Assembly: GCF_003336225.1 (NCBI RefSeq)
Contig: NZ_QPID01000003.1
Location: forward strand, 248,001-312,000
From: Corallincola holothuriorum
GTDB taxonomy: Bacteria > Pseudomonadota > Gammaproteobacteria > Enterobacterales > Neiellaceae
Direction of reading: 5' to 3'
DNA length: 64,000 bases
In this document: positions 26,056-35,351 of the stretch, in pieces
Layout: the number at the start of each line of letters is the position of its first letter
Position numbering within the stretch: position 1 is the stretch's first letter
The notes under the pieces: model-generated
Seen by the model: the letters and a program-made list of their open reading frames with translations, nothing else
Told to the model about the DNA's origin: nothing
Databases searched by the model: none
Made by a program: the position numbers and the translations under genes

Positions 26056-28164
26056 TTAGTTTCGGTTACGACTGATTTTTAGTACATCAGGCATCACGCG
26101 GATCCGGCGCATGACACCGGCCAGATGAACACGATCCCTGATGGTGAGTACCAGATGGATGAGATAAATTCGGCCATCTTTCTCTTCAGTACTCAGACTA
26201 TGGATATTGGCATCAGTATTGGCAATGAGCGCGGTCAATTTTGCCAGTGCTCCCTGATGGTTAACAATATCTATGCGAAGTGCCGCAAGAAATTGCTCTT
26301 CATCGAGCCTTGCTTCATCCCAGTCGACAGCAAAATAGCGCTCAGGCTCTTTATCATATCCACGAATATTTTTGCAGGATTCATGGTGGATCACTAAGCC
26401 TTTTCCGGGGCTGACATGGGCGATAATCGGGTCACCAGGGATCGGATGACAACATTTTGCGTAACTAAGCAGCAGGCCTTCGACACCACGGATCGGGAAG
26501 TGGTTTCTGTCTGTGCCTGACGCATCGTCTAATTCACCTAACAAACGTCGAGCGACCACGGCGCTCATCGCATTACCCAAACCTACTTCACTGAGCAGGT
26601 CTTCGAGGGATGGCTGACGCAGCGCTTCGAGTGCGCGCTCAATCTGGGCTTCAGGAATATCTTCGAGGCGCTTAGCGCCCAATGCATGATTGATTAAACG
26701 TCTACCTAGTGCCGTCGATTCTTCACTGCGCAACCGTTTAAGTAGCTGACGGATCTTGGCTCGCGCCTTCGAGGTGATGACGAAATTCAACCATGCTGCA
26801 TTCGGTCGGGCGCCTGGAGAGGTAATAATCTCGACCGTTTGACCACTCTTCAGCTTTTGTGACAGCGGAAAGGCTTTGCGATCAACGCGGGCACCGACAC
26901 AGGTGTTACCGACATCTGAGTGCACGGCATAGGCAAAATCGACCGGTGTCGCACCGTCTGGCAGTTCAATAATGCGACCATCTGGGGTGAATACGTAAAT
27001 CTCTTCTGGGAATAGGTCAGTTTTTACGTTTTCAATAAATTCGAAACTGGAGCCAGCACTTTGTTGTAACTCCAGCAGGCTTTGCATCCACTGGCGTGCG
27101 CGAACTTGTGCCGTGGTGCCAGAGCGATCGCCATCTTGCTTATAAACCCAGTGTGCCGCTACCCCTTTGTCTGCCATCTGGTCCATATCGTCGGTACGGA
27201 TCTGGATCTCGACGGGCACACCATGGGGACCAACTAATGAGGTATGTAACGATTGATAACCGTTGGCTTTGGGAATAGCGATATAGTCTTTAAAGCGCCC
27301 CGGTCTGGGCTTATACAAACGGTGCATGACGCCCAGAACGCGATAACAGTCATCAATTGAGTGGACGATGACTCGAAACGCGTAGATATCCATCACCTCA
27401 TGCAACTGCAGCTCTTTGCTGACCATTTTGCGATAGATGCTGTACAGGTGTTTTTCGCGTCCGACGGCTTTGCCAGGAACATCTGCATCCTGCAGGCGTC
27501 CTTCGATCTCTTCTTTGATGCTACGCATCAGCTCTTTGCGGTTACCTGCTGCTTTACGTACCGCTTCTTTAATTACCCGATAGCGGGCTGGATACATGGC
27601 ATGAAAGCCTAAATCTTCCAGCTCGTTTTTAATATTATGAATACCCAGCCGGTTTGCCAATGGCGCATAAACTTCGAGTGTTTCCCGGGCGATGCGGCGA
27701 CGCTTATCAGGGCGCAGGACGAAGATAGTCCGCATATTATGGGTACGGTCGGCTAGTTTGATCAGAATGACGCGGATGTCGACCACCATCGCCATGATCA
27801 TTTTGCGGAAGTTTTCTGCTTGGGCTTCCTCTTTCGAGTCGAACTGGATCTTATCGAGTTTGGAAACGCCCTCGACTAAGTCCGCCACCGTAGAGCCAAA
27901 CAGTTCGGCCAGATCTTCACGATTAAGCTCGGTATCTTCGATGACATCGTGAAGTAGCGCTGCCATCAGCGTCTCGTGATCGAGGCGCATATCAGCAAGG
28001 AAACGAGCCACGGCGACCGGATGGGTAATATACGGATCGCCGCTTGTTCGCATCTGCCCTTGGTGGGCATCGCGGGAGACAATATAGGCTTGCTGAACCT
28101 GGCTCACTTGAGCAGGTTCGAGATATCCAGAGATCTGCTCCTTCAATCCTTCGAATAGGTACAC
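26056..28164 (-). CDS. spoT: (p)ppGpp synthetase/hydrolase SpoT
   Basis: A 702-residue bifunctional stringent-response enzyme. The N-terminal HD hydrolase domain contains HDVIEDT and is intact (ITHPVAVARFLADM...LLHDVIEDT). The synthetase domain follows with GRFKDYIAIPKANGYQSLHT. TGS (IYVFTPDGRIIELPDGATPVDFAYAVH) and C-terminal ACT domains complete it. The start is GTG at 28164, giving MYLFEGLKEQISGYL, like E. coli. It lies 26 bp after rpoZ. Hydrolase residues suggest it is the degrading partner; a separate RelA would be elsewhere. Confidence 0.97.
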   Translation of the reverse strand: MYLFEGLKEQISGYLEPAQVSQVQQAYIVSRDAHQGQMRTSGDPYITHPVAVARFLADMRLDHETLMAALLHDVIEDTELNREDLAELFGSTVADLVEGVSKLDKIQFDSKEEAQAENFRKMIMAMVVDIRVILIKLADRTHNMRTIFVLRPDKRRRIARETLEVYAPLANRLGIHNIKNELEDLGFHAMYPARYRVIKEAVRKAAGNRKELMRSIKEEIEGRLQDADVPGKAVGREKHLYSIYRKMVSKELQLHEVMDIYAFRVIVHSIDDCYRVLGVMHRLYKPRPGRFKDYIAIPKANGYQSLHTSLVGPHGVPVEIQIRTDDMDQMADKGVAAHWVYKQDGDRSGTTAQVRARQWMQSLLELQQSAGSSFEFIENVKTDLFPEEIYVFTPDGRIIELPDGATPVDFAYAVHSDVGNTCVGARVDRKAFPLSQKLKSGQTVEIITSPGARPNAAWLNFVITSKARAKIRQLLKRLRSEESTALGRRLINHALGAKRLEDIPEAQIERALEALRQPSLEDLLSEVGLGNAMSAVVARRLLGELDDASGTDRNHFPIRGVEGLLLSYAKCCHPIPGDPIIAHVSPGKGLVIHHESCKNIRGYDKEPERYFAVDWDEARLDEEQFLAALRIDIVNHQGALAKLTALIANTDANIHSLSTEEKDGRIYLIHLVLTIRDRVHLAGVMRRIRVMPDVLKISRNRN

Positions 28165-28190
28165 GCGTGGCCGCCTGCCCTACCGTTCGC

Positions 28191-28469
28191 CTAGCCTAAC
28201 CGGCCTTCGGCGATTGCGGCAACAGCGGCTAATTCGGCTGCTTCCTGCTCACGCACGGCTTGGATATCTTCTTGATCCATCGTTGATGAGGTCACCAGAC
28301 CTTCTTCGATTTCACGTAGTGCCAATACGGTTGGCTTATCATTTTCTTCGTCGACCAGCACTTCTTTGCCTTCAACAGCAATTTGGCGGGCACGGCGAGC
28401 CGCAACCAAAACCAGGTCAAAACGGTTACCGACCTTATCTACGGCGTCTTCAACGGTTACGCGAGCCAT
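28191..28469 (-). CDS. rpoZ: RNA polymerase omega subunit
   Basis: A 92-residue subunit that helps fold and assemble the beta' subunit of RNA polymerase. The N-terminus [29 protein letters not shown] is diagnostic, and [14 protein letters not shown] is the usual second block. It starts 61 bp after gmk in the conserved gmk-rpoZ-spoT order. Confidence 0.97.
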   Translation of the reverse strand: MARVTVEDAVDKVGNRFDLVLVAARRARQIAVEGKEVLVDEENDKPTVLALREIEEGLVTSSTMDQEDIQAVREQEAAELAAVAAIAEGRLG

Positions 28470-28529
28470 CTGTCTCTCCAGTCATGAGGAAGTTTTATCA
28501 AAAGGGCGCGAATTCTAGCCGATCCAGGC

Positions 28530-29156
28530 CTATTCTGCCAGTAATTGCTTGAGCATATCGTTATGTCGAATCGCTTGTCCAGTTCGGCGCAGTCCATGAC
28601 AGCGTACGATCGCGTCTAAATCGTCCAGCGCTTTCTCAAATTCATCATTAATAATGAGGAAATCATATTCCGGATAGTGACTCATTTCTGCGCGCGCTTT
28701 GGTCATACGTTGGGCAATCACTTCTGCGCTGTCTTGTCCTCGGTGACTCAAACGTTGTTCAAGGATCGCTTGCGAGGGTGGCAGAATGAAAATGCTTTTC
28801 GCTTCCGGCATCTGCTGGCGAACTTGTTCCGCCCCTTGCCAATCAATATCCAGGAAAATATCCACCCCAGCCTGCAGTCGCTGTTGAATGTTCACTTTTG
28901 AGGTGCCGTAGAAGTTGCCAAATACTTCGGCATGTTCGAAAAAGGCATCTGCGGTGATCAGTGATTTGAATTCAGCTACTGAAACGAAATGGTAGTGCTT
29001 GCCATTTTCTTCGCCCGGACGCGCCTGTCGGGTGGTATGGGAGATACTGACTTCCATGGTGGCCTGCTGGTGCCGCGCAAGTAGTGCAGCAATCAGGCTA
29101 GATTTACCAGCTCCAGAGGGAGCTGAAACAATAAAGAGAGTTCCGGGCGCGTTCAT
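28530..29156 (-). CDS. gmk: Guanylate kinase
   Basis: A 208-residue kinase that converts GMP to GDP with ATP. The P-loop is [14 protein letters not shown]-binding residues lie in [20 protein letters not shown], and the lid contains the RGQD and R-K pattern. The ATG at 29156 is chosen because the product then begins [15 protein letters not shown] and AGGAAA is upstream; the longer frame to 29294 adds residues that do not belong to the family. Confidence 0.96.
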   Translation of the reverse strand: MNAPGTLFIVSAPSGAGKSSLIAALLARHQQATMEVSISHTTRQARPGEENGKHYHFVSVAEFKSLITADAFFEHAEVFGNFYGTSKVNIQQRLQAGVDIFLDIDWQGAEQVRQQMPEAKSIFILPPSQAILEQRLSHRGQDSAEVIAQRMTKARAEMSHYPEYDFLIINDEFEKALDDLDAIVRCHGLRRTGQAIRHNDMLKQLLAE

Positions 29157-29453
29157 CGGATTTCCTGGCGCGAGCGCTTTCGTCTGTTTTGAAAGGCGAC
29201 ATAGCCTAACATGGCAGAAAAAAATTACAATTTCCCACCTATGCACTGATGTCACAGTGATGGGTTGGATTATTATTTTTGGAACGGCTCGCAATATAGT
29301 GGATTTAATGCGATCTGCTTCACACTATTTGGCGTTTTGAAATATTTTGAAATATTTTCTGAACTTTCTTTGTACAGCTCACTCTTACCTAGTGAAGAAA
29401 GTGCTTTGGTTTTAGTCAAAAACCGTTTCTTTAAAAACATTCCCTTATTTTAG
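29157..29453. other. Intergenic region upstream of gmk, non-coding as far as seen
   Basis: AT-rich DNA holding the gmk promoter on the minus strand. On the plus strand it leads directly into a terminator (29454-29480), so a short RNA could be made from here. A 62-codon frame ends exactly at the terminator but has a TTG start and no ribosome site, so it is not called. Confidence 0.4.
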
Positions 29454-29481
29454 TCCCCGGCCTGTCCGGGGATTTTTTTAT
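29452..29481 (+). terminator. Plus-strand terminator with no annotated gene before it
   Basis: CCCCGG-CCTGT-CCGGGG (about 29455-29471) is followed by ATTTTTTT, a strong intrinsic terminator in the plus direction only. The genes on both sides are on the minus strand. Confidence 0.7.
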
Positions 29482-29500
29482 GCCAAAAACGCTGCTCGGG

Positions 29501-29571
29501 GCACACTGTGTGCAGGATGTATGGTCGAAAAGTGCTCCCTGCTATTTCGACATTTCCGCCATCCTTGGCGG
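29501..29571. repeat. Cluster of short palindromes, possible extragenic repeat element
   Basis: Three inverted repeats sit within 71 bp: GCACACTGTGTGC (29501-29513); GTCGAAA (29524-29530) with TTTCGAC (29545-29551); and CCGCCATCCTTGGCGG (29556-29571). The order and density resemble dispersed extragenic palindromic elements. Copies elsewhere cannot be checked here. Confidence 0.45.
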
Positions 29572-29642
29572 TCGTACACCCACTGTGCTCGGCGGCGTGA
29601 AGCTTTCTGCGGATATGGGTGTTTCTGCTACTCAACTAATTG

Positions 29643-30893
29643 TTATGCCTTTAAGCAGTTTCGGCCCGCTTGCTTCGCTCTATATAAGGCTTTATCTGCG
29701 GCTTTTAGTACCTGCATAGGTTGGTCGACACCGGGCTCACGTTCGGCAACGCCAATACTAATGGTCACTGAAACTCGCCGCCCGCGGATCGCCTGGCCTC
29801 GTTGCTGCTTGCCTGCTTTAGCGTCTTTTGGGCGTGTCTCTTTGTCGCGGATCACCAAGGAGTAGTCGGCGATGGCTTCACGTACGGCCTCCAGATGTTC
29901 AATGCAATCATCTAAGGTTTTACGTTTAAACAGCACGGTAAACTCTTCGCCACCATAGCGGTAAGCGGTGCCACCTCCGGTGACCTGCGCGATATGAGCT
30001 GCCACCATCTTCAGCACATCATCACCTACATCGTGGCCATAGGTGTCATTAAATTTTTTAAAGTGGTCAACATCCATCATGGCGACGACGTAGCGCCGTC
30101 CAACCCCTTTAAATGCATTTTCTAACGAGCGCCGTGCAGGTAAACCGGTTAATTGATCACGAAATGCCAAATAGTGGCCTTGAAATAGCACGGACAAAAT
30201 TAGCACCACCGCAGCGGTACAAAACATCAGGCTAGAGATAAGTGTCTTATCGAACATCGCCCATGTCAGTGATGTTGCAACTAAACAGCCGAGCAACGTG
30301 CCTTGCCAAGGGCACTGCAGCAATGTTTGTCGAAATAGCAGGATTAACGCGATGACCACCGCAAGCAACAGGCTAAATATCGGCGCAAACACCGCTGGGG
30401 CTGGTCGTAGACTAAATAGCGTTTGCCACTCACTGGGAGCTGTTGCCGACGGCTGCCAAAAAATAGCAGCGATACCGGTGAGTGCGGCAGTGGGCAGTAA
30501 CAGCAGAACAAAGCGACGGTTGAGCGAGCCAGATTCCGGTAGAAAAGAGAGCGTAAGCAGCGAGCAAGGCAGCAACAGAGTGAGTAGTACAAATAGCTGA
30601 TGCGTGGGTATCACCGACAGGTTGCTTTGCAGCGGCCCCTGCAGCACTAAGTAGCTGGCGGTCAGAATTAAAGCGAGGGCGACTGGTCTGCCCAAGCTAT
30701 ACATGTGACCAAGCCCCGCAGCCATGATAAACAGCGGATAAGGTAACCACTTTAAGAGTTGCTGATAGTCCAAGCTTAATCCTGATAGCGGTGCGATCAG
30801 GAATAGAGCCAACAGTGGCAACAGTGTAGGTAGTGCTAATGATGTGACTACAGGCATGAATCGAATATAGCGGCCTAGGATTAGGCTGAGCAT
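29643..30893 (-). CDS. Membrane-bound diguanylate cyclase (GGDEF)
   Basis: A 416-residue protein. About seven hydrophobic segments fill residues 1-230 (a MASE-like sensor of unknown ligand). The catalytic GGDEF domain starts at FRDQLTGLPARRSLENAF and has the active-site variant GGEEF with the metal-binding MDVDHFKKFNDTYGHDVGD. It makes cyclic di-GMP, which usually favours biofilm over motility. No RxxD inhibitory site precedes GGEEF at the usual distance, so product inhibition may be absent. The ATG at 30893 lacks a clear ribosome site; a second ATG at 30857 is possible. It is monocistronic. Confidence 0.9.
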   Translation of the reverse strand: MLSLILGRYIRFMPVVTSLALPTLLPLLALFLIAPLSGLSLDYQQLLKWLPYPLFIMAAGLGHMYSLGRPVALALILTASYLVLQGPLQSNLSVIPTHQLFVLLTLLLPCSLLTLSFLPESGSLNRRFVLLLLPTAALTGIAAIFWQPSATAPSEWQTLFSLRPAPAVFAPIFSLLLAVVIALILLFRQTLLQCPWQGTLLGCLVATSLTWAMFDKTLISSLMFCTAAVVLILSVLFQGHYLAFRDQLTGLPARRSLENAFKGVGRRYVVAMMDVDHFKKFNDTYGHDVGDDVLKMVAAHIAQVTGGGTAYRYGGEEFTVLFKRKTLDDCIEHLEAVREAIADYSLVIRDKETRPKDAKAGKQQRGQAIRGRRVSVTISIGVAEREPGVDQPMQVLKAADKALYRAKQAGRNCLKA

Positions 30894-31102
30894 ACCATCA
30901 AGTGCTGTAAATTTTTATGACACAGCTCCAGTAAAAATATCCCAACCTAAAACGCCAACTTACCGCAGCAAGAGAGCTTGCTGCATTTTTTCGGACTATT
31001 TGTCGGCTGTCGTTGTTAGACGCCGGTGATGTTTATTTCCGTGTTGCGGGCATTTGTCATTGACGGGTGAGGTATCCATAACTAACATATGGAATATCGA
31101 AT

Positions 31103-31118
31103 ATATGGAAATCCATAT
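31103..31118. promoter_or_regulatory. Probable ArsR operator before the arsenic operon
   Basis: ATATGGA-AA-TCCATAT is a perfect palindrome with a 2-bp centre, 26 bp upstream of the first ars gene. A further ACATATGGA lies at 31085, so a second half-site is in phase nearby. ArsR/SmtB operators are typically AT-rich palindromes of this size overlapping the promoter. Confidence 0.6.
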
Positions 31119-31143
31119 GTAACTTGAAGGTTTAATTAGTCCC

Positions 31144-31980
31144 ATGCCCGTTAATCAATGTCAGCGTCAGCGAGCCAAAGTACTGTTTCTCTGTACCGGC
31201 AATTCAGCCCGTTCCCAGCTGGCTGAAGCTTGGCTGCGCCATATTGGCGCTGAACAATTTGAGGTGGCCAGCGCCGGAACGGCGCCAGAGCCGATCGATC
31301 CCAGAGCGCTGACGTTATTGCAGGCTGAGGGCGTTGACGTTAATCGCTTGCGCAGCCAACCGCTAACGGACTATTGCCTCGATGATTTTGACCTGATTAT
31401 TACCCTGTGCAATGAAGCGAATCAGGAGTGTGGTGCATTGCCAGTAGCGGTAGCGCAGTTGCACTGGGATATCAGCGACCCAAAAATTGGCAGCGATAGT
31501 CTGGCATTTGCCAACGCCTTTGCCGATATTCAGCAGCGAGTGGCCGTGTTGTTGCACAGCTATACAGCGCCCCTGCGTGGCAATCGGGGGGGGCACACTG
31601 ATGCAAACGAACCACAGCCGCAATCCCCCGATCTGTCAGCCGACCAATTCTTTAAGGCGCTGACGGACTCTACTCGTTTGTCGATATTGATGTTGCTGCA
31701 GGATGAAGGCGAGCTGTGTGTTTGCGAGCTGGTCACGGCATTGCAGCTTTCACAACCGAAAATATCTCGCCATCTGGCTCAGCTGCGTAAGCAGGGCGTG
31801 TTGCAGGATAAGCGTCAGGGGCAATGGGTCTTTTATCGCTTGAGTGATGCCTTGCCGCCATGGGCTGTGCATGTACTGGCAACCACACGGATCGGTAATC
31901 CTGCACTGATTAATAATGAAAAAGCACGGCTGAAAGCGATGGGTGACCGCCCTGAACGGGTTCAGCAGTGCTGCAACTAA
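31144..31980 (+). CDS. ArsC-ArsR fusion: arsenate reductase plus arsenic repressor
   Basis: A 278-residue fusion. Residues 10-135 form a low-molecular-weight phosphatase-type arsenate reductase with the CX5R loop LFLCTGNSARSQLAEAW and a further Cys in ITLCNEANQECG. Residues 160-278 form an ArsR/SmtB winged-helix repressor with the As(III) site ELCVCEL and recognition helix LSQPKISRHLAQLRKQG. It ends in QQCCN, which could add metal ligands. The linker (residues about 140-160) is rich in Gly, Asn and Pro. It is first in the operon, just after the probable operator, so it probably controls its own synthesis. Confidence 0.9.
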   Translation: MPVNQCQRQRAKVLFLCTGNSARSQLAEAWLRHIGAEQFEVASAGTAPEPIDPRALTLLQAEGVDVNRLRSQPLTDYCLDDFDLIITLCNEANQECGALPVAVAQLHWDISDPKIGSDSLAFANAFADIQQRVAVLLHSYTAPLRGNRGGHTDANEPQPQSPDLSADQFFKALTDSTRLSILMLLQDEGELCVCELVTALQLSQPKISRHLAQLRKQGVLQDKRQGQWVFYRLSDALPPWAVHVLATTRIGNPALINNEKARLKAMGDRPERVQQCCN

Positions 31981-31992
31981 GAGGCTATTAAC

Positions 31993-33024
31993 GTGGGTAT
32001 ATTTGAACGTTACTTAACGCTTTGGGTGGGACTAGCGATTGTTGCCGGTGTGGTTGCGGGCGTTGTCATGCCTGATCTGTTTGCCACTTTGGCAGGTTGG
32101 GAGTATGCCCATGTTAACTGGCTGGTGGCGGTGCTTATTTGGATCATGATCTATCCGATGATGGTACAAGTGGATCTGTCCGCCATTAAAGATGTCGGCA
32201 AGCGCCCGAAAGGACTGGTACTGACACTGGTGATTAACTGGCTGATTAAGCCTTTTACCATGGTGGCATTGGGTTGGTTATTTTTCCGAGTGTTTTTTGC
32301 CAGCTTAGTACCAGAGGCTGATGCGACGGCCTACATCGCCGGCATGGTGTTACTGGGCGTTGCGCCTTGTACCGCCATGGTGTTTGTCTGGAGTCAGCTG
32401 ACTAAAGGCGACGCCAATTACACGCTAGTGCAGGTGTCGGTGAATGATCTGATCATGGTGTTTGCATTTGCACCCATTGCCGGTTTTCTGCTGGGCGTAA
32501 CAGATATTCATGTGCCCTGGGAAACGCTGCTGTTATCAGTGTTGATGTATGTGGTGATCCCGCTGGTGGCGGGCGTGGTGACGCGGAAATTGCTGCACTG
32601 CGATCAACAACCGCAGCGTTTGCAGCAATTTAGTGGGATGTTGAAGCCTTGGTCGATAGTTGGTTTGCTAGCAACCGTGGTTCTGCTATTTGGTTTTCAG
32701 GCGGAAACCATTTTGACCAAGCCGCAGGTGATTGTGTTAATCGCCATCCCATTGATGCTGCAAACCTATGGCATTTTTGCCATCGCTTACTACCTTGCTA
32801 AACGGTTAAAGCTGCCCCACAACATTGCCGCACCAGCGTGCATGATCGGAACCTCAAATTTCTTTGAATTGGCAGTCGCCGTGGCGATTTCGCTGTTTGG
32901 CCTGCATTCTGGGGCGGCGTTGGCGACGGTGGTAGGGGTGCTGGTGGAAGTACCGGTAATGCTTTCACTGGTGGCATTTGCCAACCGCACAAGGCACTGG
33001 TTTCGCACCGACGCCACGAACTAA
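31993..33024 (+). CDS. acr3: Acr3-type arsenite efflux permease
   Basis: A 343-residue membrane protein with ten predicted helices that exports arsenite using the proton gradient. The family Cys lies in [26 protein letters not shown], and the second signature [15 protein letters not shown] follows. The start is GTG at 31993, 12 bp after the fusion gene. Confidence 0.94.
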   Translation: MGIFERYLTLWVGLAIVAGVVAGVVMPDLFATLAGWEYAHVNWLVAVLIWIMIYPMMVQVDLSAIKDVGKRPKGLVLTLVINWLIKPFTMVALGWLFFRVFFASLVPEADATAYIAGMVLLGVAPCTAMVFVWSQLTKGDANYTLVQVSVNDLIMVFAFAPIAGFLLGVTDIHVPWETLLLSVLMYVVIPLVAGVVTRKLLHCDQQPQRLQQFSGMLKPWSIVGLLATVVLLFGFQAETILTKPQVIVLIAIPLMLQTYGIFAIAYYLAKRLKLPHNIAAPACMIGTSNFFELAVAVAISLFGLHSGAALATVVGVLVEVPVMLSLVAFANRTRHWFRTDATN

Positions 33025-33058
33025 ATGACACGAATCTGTTTTGATAAAGGATGACAGC

Positions 33059-34063
33059 ATGACGATTAAGGTAGGCATTAACGGATTTGGCCGTATTGGC
33101 CGTTTGGCCTTGCGCGCGGCTTATGATTGGCCTGAGTTAGAGTTTGTGCAGATCAATGATGTGGCAGGTGATACCGCCACCTTGGCGCATCTGCTGGAGT
33201 TTGATTCAGTGCAGGGGCGCTGGGATCATCTGATGGCTAGCGATGGCGACAATATGATCATCGATGGTAAGCCGATCAGATGCACGCAGCAGCGTGATAT
33301 TGCTGATGTGGATTGGTCTGGTTGTGATGTGGTGCTGGAAGCCACCGGCGTGCATCGCAGTACTGAAATTTTACAGCAATATCTGGCCCAAGGCGTGAAG
33401 CGGGTTGTGGTGTCTGCGCCGGTAAAAGAGCCGGGTATCGCCAACATCGTGGTGGGTGTGAACGAGCATATTTTCGATCCTGAGCAGCACCCTATCGTGA
33501 CCGCCGCTAGCTGCACGACGAACTGCCTAGCGCCCGTGATCAAGGTTATTCATGAAAAGCTCGGTATTGAGCGCTGCATGATGACCACGATCCATGACCT
33601 TACCAACACCCAGACTATATTGGATGCGCCGCACAAAGATCTGCGTCGAGCGCGTGCTTGCGGTATGTCGTTGATCCCAACTACCACCGGCTCAGCGACC
33701 GCCATTGTTGAAATTTTCCCTGAGTTAAAAGGTAAAATTAATGGTCATGCTGTGCGCGTGCCGTTGGCTAACGCGTCGCTGACCGACATGGTGTTTGATG
33801 TGGCGCGGGATACGTCAGTGGCAGAGGTTAATGCCTTGCTGAAAGAGGCCAGCGAGAATGAGTTGGCGGGTATCTTGGGTTATGAAGAGCGGCCATTGGT
33901 GTCGATCGATTACAAAGGCGACCAGCGTTCGACCATTATCGATGCGCTCTCCACTATGGTGGTCGAAAATCGCATGGTAAAAATTTATGCCTGGTATGAC
34001 AACGAGATGGGGTATGCCACGCGTACCGCTGAGCTAGTGCGCAAAGTCGGCTTGGCGGGCTAA
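33059..34063 (+). CDS. ArsJ-associated glyceraldehyde-3-phosphate dehydrogenase
   Basis: A 334-residue GAPDH. The NAD-binding start is [15 protein letters not shown], the catalytic Cys is in [10 protein letters not shown], and the His is in [11 protein letters not shown]. Next to arsJ, such enzymes use arsenate in place of phosphate to make 1-arseno-3-phosphoglycerate, which ArsJ then exports. The ATG at 33059 follows AAGGATGACAGC; a TTG six codons earlier is not used. It is 34 bp after acr3 and 13 bp before arsJ. Confidence 0.93.
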   Translation: MTIKVGINGFGRIGRLALRAAYDWPELEFVQINDVAGDTATLAHLLEFDSVQGRWDHLMASDGDNMIIDGKPIRCTQQRDIADVDWSGCDVVLEATGVHRSTEILQQYLAQGVKRVVVSAPVKEPGIANIVVGVNEHIFDPEQHPIVTAASCTTNCLAPVIKVIHEKLGIERCMMTTIHDLTNTQTILDAPHKDLRRARACGMSLIPTTTGSATAIVEIFPELKGKINGHAVRVPLANASLTDMVFDVARDTSVAEVNALLKEASENELAGILGYEERPLVSIDYKGDQRSTIIDALSTMVVENRMVKIYAWYDNEMGYATRTAELVRKVGLAG

Positions 34064-34076
34064 CGGGCAGTCTCAG

Positions 34077-35300
34077 ATGATAAAGCAGCTATCTAGCGAA
34101 GTGCGGCAGTACTTGGTTGTCACTTTCAACTATTGGAATTTCACCTTGACCGACGGCGCGTTGCGTATGTTGGTGGTATTGTATTTCCATGGGTTGGGTT
34201 ACACGCCGCTGCAGGTGGCGATGCTGTTCCTGTTTTACGAGATCTTTGGTGTGGTGACCAACCTTGTCGGTGGTTGGTTGGGGGCGCGGTTAGGGTTAAA
34301 TCGCACCATGAATGTCGGTTTGGCATTGCAGGTGCTGGCGTTAATGATGTTAACCGTGCCAGACAGTTGGCTAACGGTGCCCTTGGTGATGCTGGCGCAG
34401 GCCTTTTCTGGTATTGCCAAAGATCTCAATAAAATGAGCGCCAAAAGCAGCATTAAACTGTTAGTGCCTAATGGCCAGCAGGGGACGCTCTATAAATGGG
34501 TGGCTATCCTGACTGGCTCGAAAAATGCGCTGAAAGGGATCGGCTTCTTTATCGGTGGTGCATTGCTGGCATGGATCGGTTTTCGTGGCTCGATGTTTTT
34601 GATGGCTGGCGTATTGTGTTTGGTGCTGATAGCCAGCCTGATGCTGTTGCAAAAAGATTTAGGCAAAACTAAGCGCAAACCCAAATTCACCGAGATTTTT
34701 TCGAAAAGCCGCAGCGTCAATATCTTATCCGCCGCCCGGCTCTGTTTGTTTGCTGCGCGAGACGTCTGGTTTGTGGTGGCGTTACCGGTTTATCTGGGTA
34801 GCGTGTTTGGTTGGAGCCACCTCTGGGTCGGTGGCTTTATGGCCAGTTGGGTCATCGCTTATGGTCTGGTGCAAAGTGTGGCACCTAAGCTAACGGGCAA
34901 GGCGCAAAGCCGGGTGCCCGATGGCCACTCAGCCCTAGTCTGGGCTGGCTTATTAGCGATAGTAACCACTGGGGTGGCTGTCTCGGTACAAGCGGGCTGG
35001 CAGCCGCAGTGGGTGATTGTTATCGGCCTGCTGGCCTTTGGTGGGGTCTTTGCGGTGAACTCGTCTCTGCACTCCTACCTGATCGTTAGCTATGCTGGCG
35101 AAGATGGTGTGTCGCTGGATGTTGGTTTTTACTACATGGCCAATGCCATGGGACGACTGCTAGGGACCGTTTTATCCGGCGTTATCTACCAATATTGGGG
35201 GTTAGCGGCGTGCCTCTGGTTCTCGGTGGGGCTCTTGCTGATGACTGCAGCCATCTCCGTTGCACTGCCCAAACATAAGCCACTGCCGGTAACTCGATGA
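34077..35300 (+). CDS. arsJ: ArsJ organoarsenical (1-arseno-3-phosphoglycerate) efflux permease
   Basis: A 407-residue MFS-like transporter with about twelve hydrophobic segments. The opening QYLVVTFNYWNFTLTDGALRMLVVLYF and the central KDLNKMSAKSSIKLLVPNGQQGTLYKWVA are characteristic of ArsJ. Paired with the preceding GAPDH it gives arsenate resistance without reduction, complementing the ArsC-Acr3 route in the same operon. Confidence 0.94.
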   Translation: MIKQLSSEVRQYLVVTFNYWNFTLTDGALRMLVVLYFHGLGYTPLQVAMLFLFYEIFGVVTNLVGGWLGARLGLNRTMNVGLALQVLALMMLTVPDSWLTVPLVMLAQAFSGIAKDLNKMSAKSSIKLLVPNGQQGTLYKWVAILTGSKNALKGIGFFIGGALLAWIGFRGSMFLMAGVLCLVLIASLMLLQKDLGKTKRKPKFTEIFSKSRSVNILSAARLCLFAARDVWFVVALPVYLGSVFGWSHLWVGGFMASWVIAYGLVQSVAPKLTGKAQSRVPDGHSALVWAGLLAIVTTGVAVSVQAGWQPQWVIVIGLLAFGGVFAVNSSLHSYLIVSYAGEDGVSLDVGFYYMANAMGRLLGTVLSGVIYQYWGLAACLWFSVGLLLMTAAISVALPKHKPLPVTR

Positions 35301-35351
35301 GTTTGTTAAGCTGTGTCTGATCTGTTCGCCGTATAAATCACCGGAATAGTT

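Noticed and set aside
29265-29453. 62-codon frame ending just before the orphan terminator
   Set aside because: TTG start, no ribosome site, composition driven by AT-rich DNA. The terminator itself is kept as an observation.
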